Shown here: positions 49,843-56,904 of the stretch, one piece after another
How the letters are laid out: each line of letters starts with the position of its first letter
Numbering within the stretch: the first letter of the stretch is position 1
DNA from: a virus
Reading direction: 5' to 3' (one strand)
Virus record (IMG/VR): IMGVR_UViG_3300043777_000092
Span: 1 to 59,008 of that record
DNA: 59,008 nucleotides
Position numbers and translations under genes: made by a program
The notes under the pieces: model-generated
What the model was told of the DNA's origin: nothing
What the model saw: the letters and a program-made list of their open reading frames with translations, nothing else
Databases searched by the model: none

Positions 49843-50844
49843 TCATTGGATGGATAGTGGCAGCTCGTTGTACGCTTGTCCAGCAGGCTTCCCCGTCAGC
49901 GTTCCCCATTTCGTGTTGTCCCACGCGTACCAATAGACCCGTTCAATGCCAGCCGCGCGCAGATTCTTGTGGTAGGTGTAGACGTAGATCACCTGGGCAG
50001 TCATAGTCTGCGGCGTCCAGAGTCCCCAACTGCCTTCGGTCATCCAGAGCGGTTTGCCTCCGGCAAGCGCGGTCAGAGCGTCGGCCATGATCAGCACGTC
50101 GTTTGGGTCCTGCGCGTAGGCGTGGAAGGCCATTATGTCGAATGTGGACGCTCCGCCGGCCGCAAGGTAGCCCTGCATCCATACCTGCGGGCTTGCGAGC
50201 GTAGGTGTGGGCGAGACAACCTTGGCGGCCGGGTCCAAGGCGCGAATGAGGCCCGAGGCGTCTTTCGCCATTGTCACAAGCTGCGCGGTCGTCCCGGCCC
50301 ATGAGTTCGGCTCGTTTGGCTCGTTCCAAAGTTCGTAGAACTGAATCTTGCCCTTCTCGTGCAGGACGAGAGCCTGGACGAACTCGCGCCATTGATGATC
50401 AGTAGTTCCCACATCGCTCGGCACTCCTGCACACCAAGCGTTGTACGCACACGGCGCCCCCGTGGTTGCCCACTTCGGCGTGCGCCCGAAGACGTATAGC
50501 ACATCCCGGTTCGCCACCTTCGCGGTGGCGATCCACTCATCGAGCGGCTTCCAGTTGTACACGTTCAGGCTGGTGTTGATTTGCTCCCAAGCGACCGCAT
50601 CATCCCACAGCCGAATGCCGCAGCCAGCCACCGCGGGTACTTTGGCGATGTCCAGTTCGTTGAAGTTCATGCCGAGGAACGAGCACGGCAGGGTTGCCGT
50701 CGTTCGGGGAACGAGCACCTGGCGCTCGTCTTTAGGAGGCGGCTGGCTCTGCCGGGTCGGGAGTCGGAAGGCCAAAACCGTCATCGCGGCTCCCACTATC
50801 GACGCCAGCGAGAACAGCAACCTTACTAGGTTTTTGTTCGTCAT
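49843..50844 (-). CDS. Clan GH-A glycoside hydrolase, membrane-anchored or exported
   Basis: The 333-residue protein has an N-terminal hydrophobic helix (LVRLLFSLASIVGAAMTVLA) and then a (beta/alpha)8 glycosidase body. The acid/base motif is FYELWNEPNEPNSWAG (WNEPN, about residue 187) and the nucleophile motif is PLWMTEGSWGLW (about 275), the usual pair of clan GH-A, nearest by eye to family 39 or 5. It should cut a glycosidic bond of host capsule or cell envelope. The start at 50844 overlaps the upstream gene by 113 bases. Confidence 0.75.
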   Translation of the reverse strand: MTNKNLVRLLFSLASIVGAAMTVLAFRLPTRQSQPPPKDERQVLVPRTTATLPCSFLGMNFNELDIAKVPAVAGCGIRLWDDAVAWEQINTSLNVYNWKPLDEWIATAKVANRDVLYVFGRTPKWATTGAPCAYNAWCAGVPSDVGTTDHQWREFVQALVLHEKGKIQFYELWNEPNEPNSWAGTTAQLVTMAKDASGLIRALDPAAKVVSPTPTLASPQVWMQGYLAAGGASTFDIMAFHAYAQDPNDVLIMADALTALAGGKPLWMTEGSWGLWTPQTMTAQVIYVYTYHKNLRAAGIERVYWYAWDNTKWGTLTGKPAGQAYNELPLSIQ

Positions 50845-51019
50845 GGAGAACCCTTTCAAACAGCACCCGCTTGGACAGTTCAATGTTAATCATCTGCTGT
50901 TGGTCGTGGCGCATGTCCTCCAGCAGATAGATTATGCGCCACATAAGCAGGTAGGCGCCGATGGCCGTCACGCCAAGCAGAATCAGCAGTGACCTGTCAA
51001 ACCAACTGAGCGTCGTCAT
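50732..51019 (-). CDS. Small membrane-anchored protein
   Basis: The 95-residue product has one membrane helix (SLLILLGVTAIGAYLLMWRI) and then a charged helical part; its last 35 residues overlap the start of the glycosidase gene in another frame and may be less constrained. GAGGAGAAT precedes the ATG. It may be a membrane partner for the exported proteins, or unrelated. Confidence 0.55.
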   Translation of the reverse strand: MTTLSWFDRSLLILLGVTAIGAYLLMWRIIYLLEDMRHDQQQMINIELSKRVLFERVLHDEQKPSKVAVLAGVDSGSRDDGFGLPTPDPAEPAAS

Positions 51020-51026
51020 ATTCTCC

Positions 51027-51146
51027 TCACCAACTGAGAAAGTCTCGAAAGAACTCTGCCACCTCGCGCGCCGAAAGGATGATGACGCCTTGCGCGAGCA
51101 CGAACAGCGAGAGCACCGCGAAGAACAGCACGAAAGCTAGAATCAA
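51027..51146 (-). CDS. Possible 39-residue membrane minigene, TTG start
   Basis: After a TTG at 51146 the frame reads ILAFVLFFAVLSLFVLAQGV and ends AREVAEFFRDFLSW, one membrane helix plus an amphipathic end. No ATG or good ribosome site is present, so it is uncertain; its stop is immediately followed by the GAGGAG site of the next gene. The window has other short coupled membrane genes of this type. Confidence 0.35.
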   Translation of the reverse strand: MILAFVLFFAVLSLFVLAQGVIILSAREVAEFFRDFLSW

Positions 51147-51165
51147 TCGCCGCGTATTAGGGCTC

Positions 51166-51239
51166 CATCATCAACCGCAACCCCCTTGGGGGTCTTACGC
51201 CAGTCCGGGGGGATTGGAGGTAGGTTGCGGCTGGTGATG
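51166..51239 (-). other. Stem-loop element after the terminase nuclease gene
   Basis: Just past the stop at 51248, two arms (51239-51223 and 51182-51166) can pair over 17 positions with one mismatch and one G-U pair, enclosing a loop that contains ACCCCCAAGGGGGT. There is no U-tract. It may be a processing site, transcript stabiliser or weak terminator separating terminase from the next genes. Confidence 0.45.
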
Positions 51240-51247
51240 AAGTCCTT

Positions 51248-52213
51248 TCACCGAACAATGTTCGGGTCGTCAGGAGGATACCACTTTCGCGGCGTCCCGC
51301 GAAAGTACGGTCTGTCAGTTTCTATATAGTGCAGGCAATCGAGGCAGTGCTTCTGGTATGTGATGGGCCGTTCGTCCACCGGACGCTCGGGCGCGCCCTC
51401 GGGAAACCGCACGTTCTCGAACTCGTCGATCAGCTCCAAGAGGTTGTTGAACACGCGCATCCTTGGCGGTCCATCGTTCTCGCCTGCCCGCTGCTGCGGC
51501 ATGAGTGCTCGAGCAATCGAGTCCTGCGCCTTCGCCAGATTGTCGTGGCCCTTGAGTGCCGGCGTGAAGTTGAGGTTGAGCGTCATCGAGGCGTCGTTTA
51601 GGTGCAGCTTGGTCAGCTCCGCACCAAGCCGTCTGTAAGTCTCAAAATAGTCCTCGCCCTCGTCTGAGTTTGCAGCCGACCCGAAGGTGTCCATATACCT
51701 TCGAGAAACAACGAGCCTCTTACCGCGCGCCCAGCGAAACGGTTCAGGTTTCTCTGCTGAGTCTGACTCGAAGAATTGAATCCATTCCGCGTACTCTCGC
51801 GTGTGCCAGCGCACACCATCCGTAGGACCATAGGTAGTTCCAAATTCAGGCCAGAACTCTCCGCACACGGCGCGGTCACCGTGCTTGTTGAATGCTTCCC
51901 ATACCATTGCGTGCGCAGTTCGTGGGTGAGGATCGAGAGCCATATAAATAGTCCAACGATCACGGTCAGAGCAATCAAAAGGCTCGCACAAGTTTCTCTC
52001 GCGGTGAAACTCGGGGTAGAGCAGTTCGCCCTCAAGGGCTTCATACTCGATCTCCATCTCGCGCCGGAAGCGCGCCTCGGATGTGTACTTGGACCTGAGA
52101 AGCTGCAGGCGCTCGGCGTCCATGCTGGGGTCTGCCGAGTAGTGTAGGCGCACGACGGGGATGCCTGCGCCTGGGCGCCCAGGCGGGATCTGGCGGATGG
52201 TTACGCCTTGCAT
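51248..52213 (-). CDS. Large terminase, nuclease half (split gene)
   Basis: The 321-residue protein begins with the linker typical of the middle of large terminases (GIPVVRLHYSADPSMDAERL, then RRMEIEYE-like RREMEIEYEALEGELLYPEF) and continues into the RNase H-like nuclease with WTIYMALDPHPRTAHAMVWE, whose Asp is the first metal ligand, and FKNLLELIDEFENV-like FNNLLELIDEFENVRFPEGA near the end. It has no ATPase motif; that half is encoded at 52966-53757. I take the ATG at 52213, which overlaps the preceding stop; an ATG at 52249 is possible. The two halves must assemble to package DNA. Confidence 0.8.
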   Translation of the reverse strand: MQGVTIRQIPPGRPGAGIPVVRLHYSADPSMDAERLQLLRSKYTSEARFRREMEIEYEALEGELLYPEFHRERNLCEPFDCSDRDRWTIYMALDPHPRTAHAMVWEAFNKHGDRAVCGEFWPEFGTTYGPTDGVRWHTREYAEWIQFFESDSAEKPEPFRWARGKRLVVSRRYMDTFGSAANSDEGEDYFETYRRLGAELTKLHLNDASMTLNLNFTPALKGHDNLAKAQDSIARALMPQQRAGENDGPPRMRVFNNLLELIDEFENVRFPEGAPERPVDERPITYQKHCLDCLHYIETDRPYFRGTPRKWYPPDDPNIVR

Positions 52214-52410
52214 AGCGCCTCGAGTTCTTCGAGCCCACGCTTCTCCCATTCCAGAATCTCTTCCACGCTTAGCACGCGTGTTTCAACCCGATTGTGCGGG
52301 AATGTATATCTCATAGCATTCCGCACGCTCGCCTGCACACCTCTGATCGTGCGGGCTTTCCTGATAAACCGCAGTTTTCCGTTCCAAAAAATGAAAATAA
52401 GAAATCTCAC
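52201..52410 (-). CDS. Small basic protein in the terminase split
   Basis: The 69-residue product starts at a GTG overlapping the preceding stop (GTGA) and reads RFLIFIFWNGKLRFIRKART, later VLSVEEILEWEKRGLEELEA. The last part is a charged helix. It is one of three genes inserted between the two halves of the large terminase. It has no recognised motif. Confidence 0.55.
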   Translation of the reverse strand: MRFLIFIFWNGKLRFIRKARTIRGVQASVRNAMRYTFPHNRVETRVLSVEEILEWEKRGLEELEALCKA

Positions 52411-52538
52411 AGCAGCACATCCCTTATCTCAGCCACCACGGCGATCAGGAAGAGCATGATGGCCACCGCGGCGGCGCACGCCCCGAAGATGGCGGCCATC
52501 CACTTCACGATCCACAGGAAGAACAGCCACTGGATCAT
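52407..52538 (-). CDS. 43-residue membrane minigene in the terminase split
   Basis: The frame encodes MIQWLFFLWIVKWMAAIFGA and a second hydrophobic run (AAAVAIMLFLIAVVAEI), so one or two membrane helices. It overlaps the upstream stop by one base (TGATG) and the next start by four (GTGA), which supports it as a real coupled gene. Function is unknown. Confidence 0.6.
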   Translation of the reverse strand: MIQWLFFLWIVKWMAAIFGACAAAVAIMLFLIAVVAEIRDVLL

Positions 52539-52969
52539 CAGGGCACCGCAACTGCCTTAAACGCAAATAGATCACGAATCTTCTGGAAGTCGTCAGTAAC
52601 GAGGCCAGCCATTTTCACCATCAGATCCGGTTCACGAAGTCCTGGCACAAATATCGCCACTGGTTTTCCTGACCCCACGGCCCATCCCATTTCCATGCTT
52701 GCAGACGGCCCGCAGGGCATCACCATCACAAGGGCCTCGCACTCGCGTAGCGCTTTCATATCCCGATTAAAGCCACGCTCTGCGCACGGATGATCAAGTC
52801 CTTCAATATAGCCACGAGGGGTCCACAATTTCCAATTTGGATCTACTTCCGACCAGTGAAACCCCTCTGAATCCTTGAAGTCGTATACTTCATGTCCGTC
52901 AAGGCGGAGCGCAGCAACTACTCCGGGCTGAAAGTCGTTGCGCCAAGAACTTGCCACATAGATTTTCAT
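52538..52969 (-). CDS. Nucleoside 2-deoxyribosyltransferase-like (DUF4406-like) protein
   Basis: The 143-residue protein starts MKIYVASSWRNDFQPGVVAA, has NRDMKALRECEALVMVMPCG and then PSASMEMGWAVGSGKPVAIF. This is the Rossmann-like layout of nucleoside 2-deoxyribosyltransferases and DUF4406, where the Glu of the second motif is the nucleophile. It could act on nucleotides or on ADP-ribose-like compounds. Its ATG overlaps the terminase ATPase stop by four bases, so it looks like an insertion into the large terminase gene. Confidence 0.65.
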   Translation of the reverse strand: MKIYVASSWRNDFQPGVVAALRLDGHEVYDFKDSEGFHWSEVDPNWKLWTPRGYIEGLDHPCAERGFNRDMKALRECEALVMVMPCGPSASMEMGWAVGSGKPVAIFVPGLREPDLMVKMAGLVTDDFQKIRDLFAFKAVAVP

Positions 52970-53757
52970 AAATACCTTTCCAACCCAATCGGCCGCGCGT
53001 CCTTCGTGAGCCGCCTAAACCAGCTCGGTGCTGCGGAGGATAGCACAATCACCTTGGGAACTTTCGATGAAATGGCGATATCGAAGGCTTCGCCCCCGTT
53101 GTCAATGAAGCAGGCCTCATCCACAACCAAAATCGACGGGTGCTCCGACCTGATTTTGTCCGGGTCTTTGCCTGGCAAAGCGATCAGTTTCCCGCCGTCC
53201 GCGAACTCGAGCGTGGTGGTGTTCTGGCGGTCCATTGGTCGTTTTAGGGGCCAAAGCTCTCGAAATATCGTGTCCTGCTGCCCGTAGAGCACTTTTGCGT
53301 AGTCGAGTAGGGCTACAGACCTATCCTCATCCTGGGACCAGAAGATTCCCTTGCTGGGCTGGTGCGTCATGCAGAAATGCACCGTTTCGCCTGCCGCCCA
53401 CCACGACGCCATCATTGTGCGGGACTTCTCAACGAACGTCACAGGTTCTTGGCGATAGACGTTGTGGAGGACGACGAAGTAATCGCGGTCAGGGAAAGGC
53501 TTATAAGGTTGGATCGGGTCCTGGTCGTCTCTTGTCTTGGTGTGGTTCCACATCCAGTACAGGCTGTTCAGGATTGGGGGCACTTGCGGCACCGATTGCC
53601 ACAAGGACCTTTGGATCGGTTCCGGCAGGGAGTGCCACTTGGACGGTAATGTGGCCAGGTCGAGCTCCAACTGGATCTGGCTCGTCTGGGTTGTGTCCGT
53701 TGCCGATGATACCGAGGAATCGGGCGCAATCGTTTGCTGCAGCTCGCTGTTCGGCAT
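52966..53757 (-). CDS. Large terminase, ATPase half (split gene)
   Basis: The 263-residue protein carries the packaging-motor ATPase. It has an adenine-side WMWNHTKTRDDQDPIQPYKP motif, a Walker-A-like FVEKSRTMMASWW (about residues 112-124), the Walker B ILVVDEACFID (about 213-223) and the coupling motif VIVLSSAAPSWFRRL (about 239-253). It then ends at RPIGLERYL where a normal large terminase would run on into the nuclease domain. The nuclease half lies at 51248. The first 85 residues overlap the small terminase gene in another frame, so the true start may be further in. Confidence 0.82.
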   Translation of the reverse strand: MPNSELQQTIAPDSSVSSATDTTQTSQIQLELDLATLPSKWHSLPEPIQRSLWQSVPQVPPILNSLYWMWNHTKTRDDQDPIQPYKPFPDRDYFVVLHNVYRQEPVTFVEKSRTMMASWWAAGETVHFCMTHQPSKGIFWSQDEDRSVALLDYAKVLYGQQDTIFRELWPLKRPMDRQNTTTLEFADGGKLIALPGKDPDKIRSEHPSILVVDEACFIDNGGEAFDIAISSKVPKVIVLSSAAPSWFRRLTKDARPIGLERYL

Positions 53758-54058
53758 GGGGGATTACCGTCCTTTGGTCCATGACCACGCCACCGCTTTG
53801 AAAGAAGATGGTTTCCTTGCATTCCATCTTGGAGCGGAGCTTGCGATAAATCGTCGTCACTTCCTTGTCAAGGTTGAATCCAGCGGCTTCCAAGGCGGGA
53901 TGAAAGCGTAACTTCAATCGCTTGTATGCGTTGTGGGCGGATTGTCTCGTTGCAAAGCCTGCTTTGAGGCCAGCGTCTTTGATGGTCATACCTTTGCCCA
54001 GGTTTCTGAGCATTTTCCTATCGGCTTCTTTCCTCTTTGGGGGACTCTTGCGCGGCAT
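53501..54058 (-). CDS. Small terminase subunit
   Basis: The 185-residue protein begins with a basic arm (PRKSPPKRKEADRKMLRNLG), then a helix-turn-helix of the small-terminase kind (MTIKDAGLKAGFATRQSAHN) followed by a helical oligomerisation region and a strand-rich end (ITVQVALPAGTDPKVLVAIG). It should recognise packaging DNA and recruit the motor encoded just downstream. There is no ribosome site before the ATG. The 3' 257 bases overlap the ATPase gene. Confidence 0.75.
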   Translation of the reverse strand: MPRKSPPKRKEADRKMLRNLGKGMTIKDAGLKAGFATRQSAHNAYKRLKLRFHPALEAAGFNLDKEVTTIYRKLRSKMECKETIFFQSGGVVMDQRTVIPHAEQRAAANDCARFLGIIGNGHNPDEPDPVGARPGHITVQVALPAGTDPKVLVAIGAASAPNPEQPVLDVEPHQDKRRPGPDPTL

Positions 54059-54065
54059 AACGGGA

Positions 54066-54077
54066 CGGATTGTAGCA
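54066..54077 (-). promoter_or_regulatory. Possible extended -10 promoter for the terminase genes
   Basis: TGCTACAAT lies on the minus strand with TACAAT at 54074-54069, an extended -10 element with five of six -10 bases right. No good -35 is seen. The start point would be about 3-5 bases before the small terminase ATG, which has no ribosome site, so the message could be leaderless. Confidence 0.4.
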
Positions 54078-54160
54078 TGAGGCGGGCACCTTGCGTAGCG
54101 CCCTGTGAGGGATTATCAGTCCCAACGCTCCGCGACTCTGGAGTAGAGTTGGTTCGGAGA

Positions 54161-54352
54161 CTAGGATGGTTCCATTCCAAAGAAGTCATCAGGATCGCGC
54201 CGTGCCATCGACCGCAGACACTTCGGACAAATAGAGCTGGTTGCTGTTTTCGGTAATCGCTTGCCGCACTCCACGCACTTCATGCGGCCTTGCGAATCGG
54301 GGCAATCGCCAGCTTCATGTCCACAGCAAGGATAATCTTCACATCGTGCCAT
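54161..54352 (-). CDS. Small double zinc-finger protein
   Basis: The 63-residue product has CEDYPCCGHEAGDCP, MKCVECGKRLP and SICPKCLRSMA, at least two CxxC pairs for one or two zinc ions. AGGAGAACAAA precedes the ATG. It is probably a nucleic-acid or protein-binding early protein. It ends with an acidic DPDDFFGMEPS. Confidence 0.65.
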   Translation of the reverse strand: MARCEDYPCCGHEAGDCPDSQGRMKCVECGKRLPKTATSSICPKCLRSMARRDPDDFFGMEPS

Positions 54353-54413
54353 TTTGTTCTCCTGCGAGTTGATTAGGGGTGGCCCCCGCTCGCAATTCGG
54401 ACTATGCGCCTAT

Positions 54414-54605
54414 TCAGGTTTGCTTGTCAACAACATTCTGCTGCCACCACTCGGGGTCTTCCTTGAAACAGAACTGGTACCCGCTCTGAAAGTGGACGTA
54501 GGAACCGCCATCGAGGTCCGAGTGTACGCGCTCAACCATGTCGGTGTTGACCCAGTTCTGGGCCGTCTCGGAGTTCCCTATCTTTTGAGTTAGGAGGACC
54601 CACAT
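54414..54605 (-). CDS. Small unknown protein
   Basis: The 63-residue product begins MWVLLTQKIGNSETAQNWVN and has MVERVHSDLDGGSYVHFQSG and EDPEWWQQN. GGAGGAGTAGCG precedes the ATG, which follows the stop of the 27-residue gene by two bases. The compact beta-rich fold is not recognised. It belongs to the small-gene cluster. Confidence 0.6.
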   Translation of the reverse strand: MWVLLTQKIGNSETAQNWVNTDMVERVHSDLDGGSYVHFQSGYQFCFKEDPEWWQQNVVDKQT

Positions 54606-54607
54606 CG

Positions 54608-54691
54608 CTACTCCTCCACGATCCCGAAGCGCGTCCACGGGTAGTACCCGCTCTCGGCGATGCCGTCCCGGTTGATCTCAAGGTAGAACAT
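54608..54691 (-). CDS. 27-residue unknown minigene
   Basis: The frame encodes MFYLEINRDGIAESGYYPWT ending RFGIVEE. Its stop region carries the next gene's GGAGGAG site, and its start overlaps the end of the membrane gene. The strand-turn-strand composition resembles the start of its neighbour. It has a weak ribosome site but a convincing sequence. Confidence 0.5.
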   Translation of the reverse strand: MFYLEINRDGIAESGYYPWTRFGIVEE

Positions 54692-54896
54692 CAATCAAAC
54701 CAATGAACAGTAGACGTACTCCCACTGTAAGGCACACAAATGATGCTACGGCAGAAACTGATTCCGATAGAGTTGACCATCCCGAGTCGCTGTTGATCAT
54801 CGCAAATATGAGGATGCAGCCGATGACCATCACCACTATCCCGACGATGATATTCAGCCATTTGCTCCTAGTGCTGCTCTTGGCGATCAGCATCAT
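54678..54896 (-). CDS. Small two-helix membrane protein
   Basis: The 72-residue product starts at tandem ATGs (54896/54893) overlapping the stop of the Lys/Pro-rich peptide gene. It has two membrane helices (WLNIIVGIVVMVIGCILIFA; VSAVASFVCLTVGVRLLFIG) joined by a polar hairpin (NSDSGWSTLSES). Role unknown. Confidence 0.6.
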   Translation of the reverse strand: MMLIAKSSTRSKWLNIIVGIVVMVIGCILIFAMINSDSGWSTLSESVSAVASFVCLTVGVRLLFIGLIDVLP

Positions 54897-54958
54897 TCGG
54901 CCTGCGGGTGGACAGGCGGCTTCTTCGGTTTGGGCTTGGGTTTTGGTTTCTTCGCCAT
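54893..54958 (-). CDS. 21-residue Lys/Pro-rich peptide
   Basis: The frame encodes MAKKPKPKPKPKKPPVHPQA and a final Glu. GAGG lies six bases before the ATG and the stop overlaps the next ATG (ATGATG). The (KP)n pattern is unstructured and basic and could contact nucleic acid or act as a leader. The good ribosome site is the main reason to accept it. Confidence 0.5.
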   Translation of the reverse strand: MAKKPKPKPKPKKPPVHPQAE

Positions 54959-55318
54959 ACGCTGCCTCACTTTGAATTGGGTGCCGGGTGGATCGTCGCT
55001 GCACCACCGCGATGTGTCCGAGTTCTAACCCTAGCAAGTACTCACCATGCGGCTTCTATCGCTTTGCGGCACCCAAACTTTGCTCACACAAAATGCAGCG
55101 AGGCGATAGCGAATCTCCGTCTGACAGACCCTCTGGACACTTTCCCTTGGGGGAACCGGGGCGGATTACAAGGTGCCGCCATTAGAGTAACCGTTTGCCT
55201 CAGTGAGTCTGCGGCCCCTAGAGGCATTCCCTTACTGCCAGTGTTTCTGTTCGATTCGGAGAGTTGCATCGCTATCGCCTTCGCTGATGGTGCTCGCTTT
55301 TGTGTGTGGGATCTCGGT
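54959..55318. other. 360-bp stretch without a convincing gene, with inverted repeats
   Basis: No frame is a clear gene. One minus-strand frame shows a cysteine-knuckle-like phrase (SPRCILCEQSLGAAKR) then TAG and KPHGEYLLGLELGH, as if a small zinc-finger gene had decayed. GGCGATAGCGA at 55102-55112 recurs inverted at 55269-55279 (TCGCTATCGCC), and GCGATAG again near 55056. A 61-residue frame at 55084-55266 is possible but lacks coding character. The repeats could be an operator. Confidence 0.4.
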
Positions 55319-55906
55319 CTACCCAATGCTCTGATGGAACGAGAGCTTCTTGGCAATGTCGCTGATTCGGTGCGCGCTCGTCTTGCGACCATGCTTGAAT
55401 CCGCCTGTGGGCTTCATGCCGCGGTTGATTACACTCTGATGCCCGGGGACGCCGCGCTTGTGCTCCACGAAGTCGCTCATGCCCGTCTCGCCCTTGAACA
55501 TCCCAGGCTTGGACTTCTTGAACTGCGTGCGCATCGCGCCTATCGGGTGGTGCGCAGGAACGCTGTGCATTTTCTTGATGTGCGTCGGGTGGTGAATCGT
55601 GCGTCCTTCCGTTCCAGCAGAACCGCGCGCAATGCGATGCTCTGGATCGAGCTGCGGCGATCGGCTAGGCGCGTCGTGCGCGCCGGACCCGCGCCGGCCG
55701 ATGCGCGTGCCGCTGAATGTCTTCGCGTCCATGTGCTTCTGTGTGGCCTTGTCGTTCGGACGGCGGTTGCCTGCCGAGCCGCCAGCCTGCGGCTTCTTGC
55801 CCGACTGGAGGTTATTGGCAGGGATCTGGATGCTCTTGTTCTTGGACATGCTGCGCAGGAGTTCGCTGAAGCCATGGCCCCTGTTGCCGCTGTGAAATCT
55901 TGCCAA
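55319..55906 (-). CDS. Basic His/Gly/Lys-rich unknown protein, TTG start
   Basis: The 195-residue product starts at TTG (55906) five bases after GAGGAGGG, giving MARFHSGNRGHGFSELLRSM; an internal ATG at 55849 has no site. The body is basic and low in hydrophobic residues (GKKPQAGGSAGNRRPNDKAT; KHMDAKTFSGTRIGRRGSG), ending with a helical HRISDIAKKLSFHQSIG. It is probably disordered and nucleic-acid binding. No family is recognised. Confidence 0.6.
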   Translation of the reverse strand: MARFHSGNRGHGFSELLRSMSKNKSIQIPANNLQSGKKPQAGGSAGNRRPNDKATQKHMDAKTFSGTRIGRRGSGAHDAPSRSPQLDPEHRIARGSAGTEGRTIHHPTHIKKMHSVPAHHPIGAMRTQFKKSKPGMFKGETGMSDFVEHKRGVPGHQSVINRGMKPTGGFKHGRKTSAHRISDIAKKLSFHQSIG

Positions 55907-55917
55907 GTTGCCCTCCT

Positions 55918-56109
55918 CTACATCTTGATCTTTTTTGCGAGGTCGCGCGCGTGCTTGCGACTCATGGCGCGCCCTTTCGCAGTTTCTTCTGAGCCGTGCA
56001 TCGCGCCCATGTTGTTCAAGGCTCCGTAAACATAACGCTGCGCCCGCTTCCCAGTGAAACCTTTCTTTCGTGCCCCTGCTGCAAGTTTCTGTTTCAAGAA
56101 CTCTGGCAT
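55918..56109 (-). CDS. Small basic helical protein of a phage-wide type
   Basis: The 63-residue product, MPEFLKQKLAAGARKKGFTG, then RAQRYVYGALNNMGAMHG, belongs to a type I know from many phages: short, basic, two helices, with the YVYGxxNNMGxMHG motif. Function is unknown. It lies directly before the His/Gly-rich gene. Confidence 0.65.
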   Translation of the reverse strand: MPEFLKQKLAAGARKKGFTGKRAQRYVYGALNNMGAMHGSEETAKGRAMSRKHARDLAKKIKM

Positions 56110-56147
56110 GATGAAACGATAGTATTACCAACGTCTATCCGAATCAA

Positions 56148-56507
56148 CTACGAATTTGGGTGGTACTTGCGCTCAAAGACCTCTTTTGGATTTAGATAAA
56201 TGTAGCCGTCAGATTGGATCACCCAGTAGTCGCCAATAACGGGTGTCATGCGGGAAGTCATCTCTGGTTTCGCTGTCACGATTTTACCGCCTTCTAGTTC
56301 CAAACCCAATCCTTCGGCATTCCACGTACCAGATACATAAGCATGATCCATCCCAACATCACCACGCGCCGCCTCATGAGTGTGAGCCGATTCGGGCTCA
56401 CCGCACACGATACCACCTTCAGCGGAGGCACATGCACCCTGGACAAAAATACGCACGATCTTGAACGCGTCCACTTCGACTGGATTTGCCGTGTATTTCA
56501 TTTTCAT
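56148..56507 (-). CDS. Small phage protein with GDYWVIQSDGYIYLNP motif
   Basis: The 119-residue product ends in PVIGDYWVIQSDGYIYLNPK and VFERKY. The pattern (GDYxVxxxDGxxYxxxPxxFxxxY) occurs in many small phage proteins of unknown role. The rest includes GGIVCGEPESAHTHEAARGD. It overlaps the preceding gene's stop by four bases. Confidence 0.65.
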   Translation of the reverse strand: MKMKYTANPVEVDAFKIVRIFVQGACASAEGGIVCGEPESAHTHEAARGDVGMDHAYVSGTWNAEGLGLELEGGKIVTAKPEMTSRMTPVIGDYWVIQSDGYIYLNPKEVFERKYHPNS

Positions 56508-56749
56508 CTCCTCTTCTCAGGCCAAGATAACGATTCTTTTAGAATCGCATCGAACTTTTCGACATCGAAACCGTCACCACCCTGGACGAGCGCCTCTATT
56601 TCCGGCCACAGCCGCACAAGATCCGGCGTGTAGCAGATTATAAACTTGCCGTCAGGGGTGGACATCGGCTTACCGATTCGCAGGCGATCGAGGTTGCCCT
56701 GCTCAACGATCAGCATCGCCTTGCCGTCTGTTGTGGTGAAGTAAATCAT
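56504..56749 (-). CDS. Small unknown protein
   Basis: The 81-residue product starts MIYFTTTDGKAMLIVEQGNL, overlapping the stop of the 49-residue gene. Its end, DVEKFDAILKESLSWPEKRR, is an amphipathic helix. A compact alpha/beta fold is likely; no family is recognised. Confidence 0.6.
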   Translation of the reverse strand: MIYFTTTDGKAMLIVEQGNLDRLRIGKPMSTPDGKFIICYTPDLVRLWPEIEALVQGGDGFDVEKFDAILKESLSWPEKRR

Positions 56750-56895
56750 TGCGGTTGGCTGACTGCTTTTTCAGCGAGTTCGCCCGCTATCTCCCAAATT
56801 ATGCCATCGAGGTCGGCTATCACCTCGGCGTCGCAGTCTTTCAGGAACGGGTTGAACTTTCGGTGCAGGTAGGCGTAAAGCTGGTCGCGGTTCAT
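56746..56895 (-). CDS. 49-residue helical minigene
   Basis: The frame encodes MNRDQLYAYLHRKFNPFLKD and ADLDGIIWEIAGELAEKAVS. It overlaps the next ATG by four bases and has AGAGGATGCC before its own ATG. Two amphipathic helices are expected. Function is unknown. Confidence 0.6.
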   Translation of the reverse strand: MNRDQLYAYLHRKFNPFLKDCDAEVIADLDGIIWEIAGELAEKAVSQPQ

Positions 56896-56904
56896 GGCAT
56901 CCTC

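Noticed and set aside
54908-56029. Long plus-strand reading frame of 373 codons
   Set aside because: It lies opposite several small minus-strand genes with ribosome sites and coupling, and its translation is Arg/Leu/Ala-rich without motifs. It is a shadow of GC-rich DNA.
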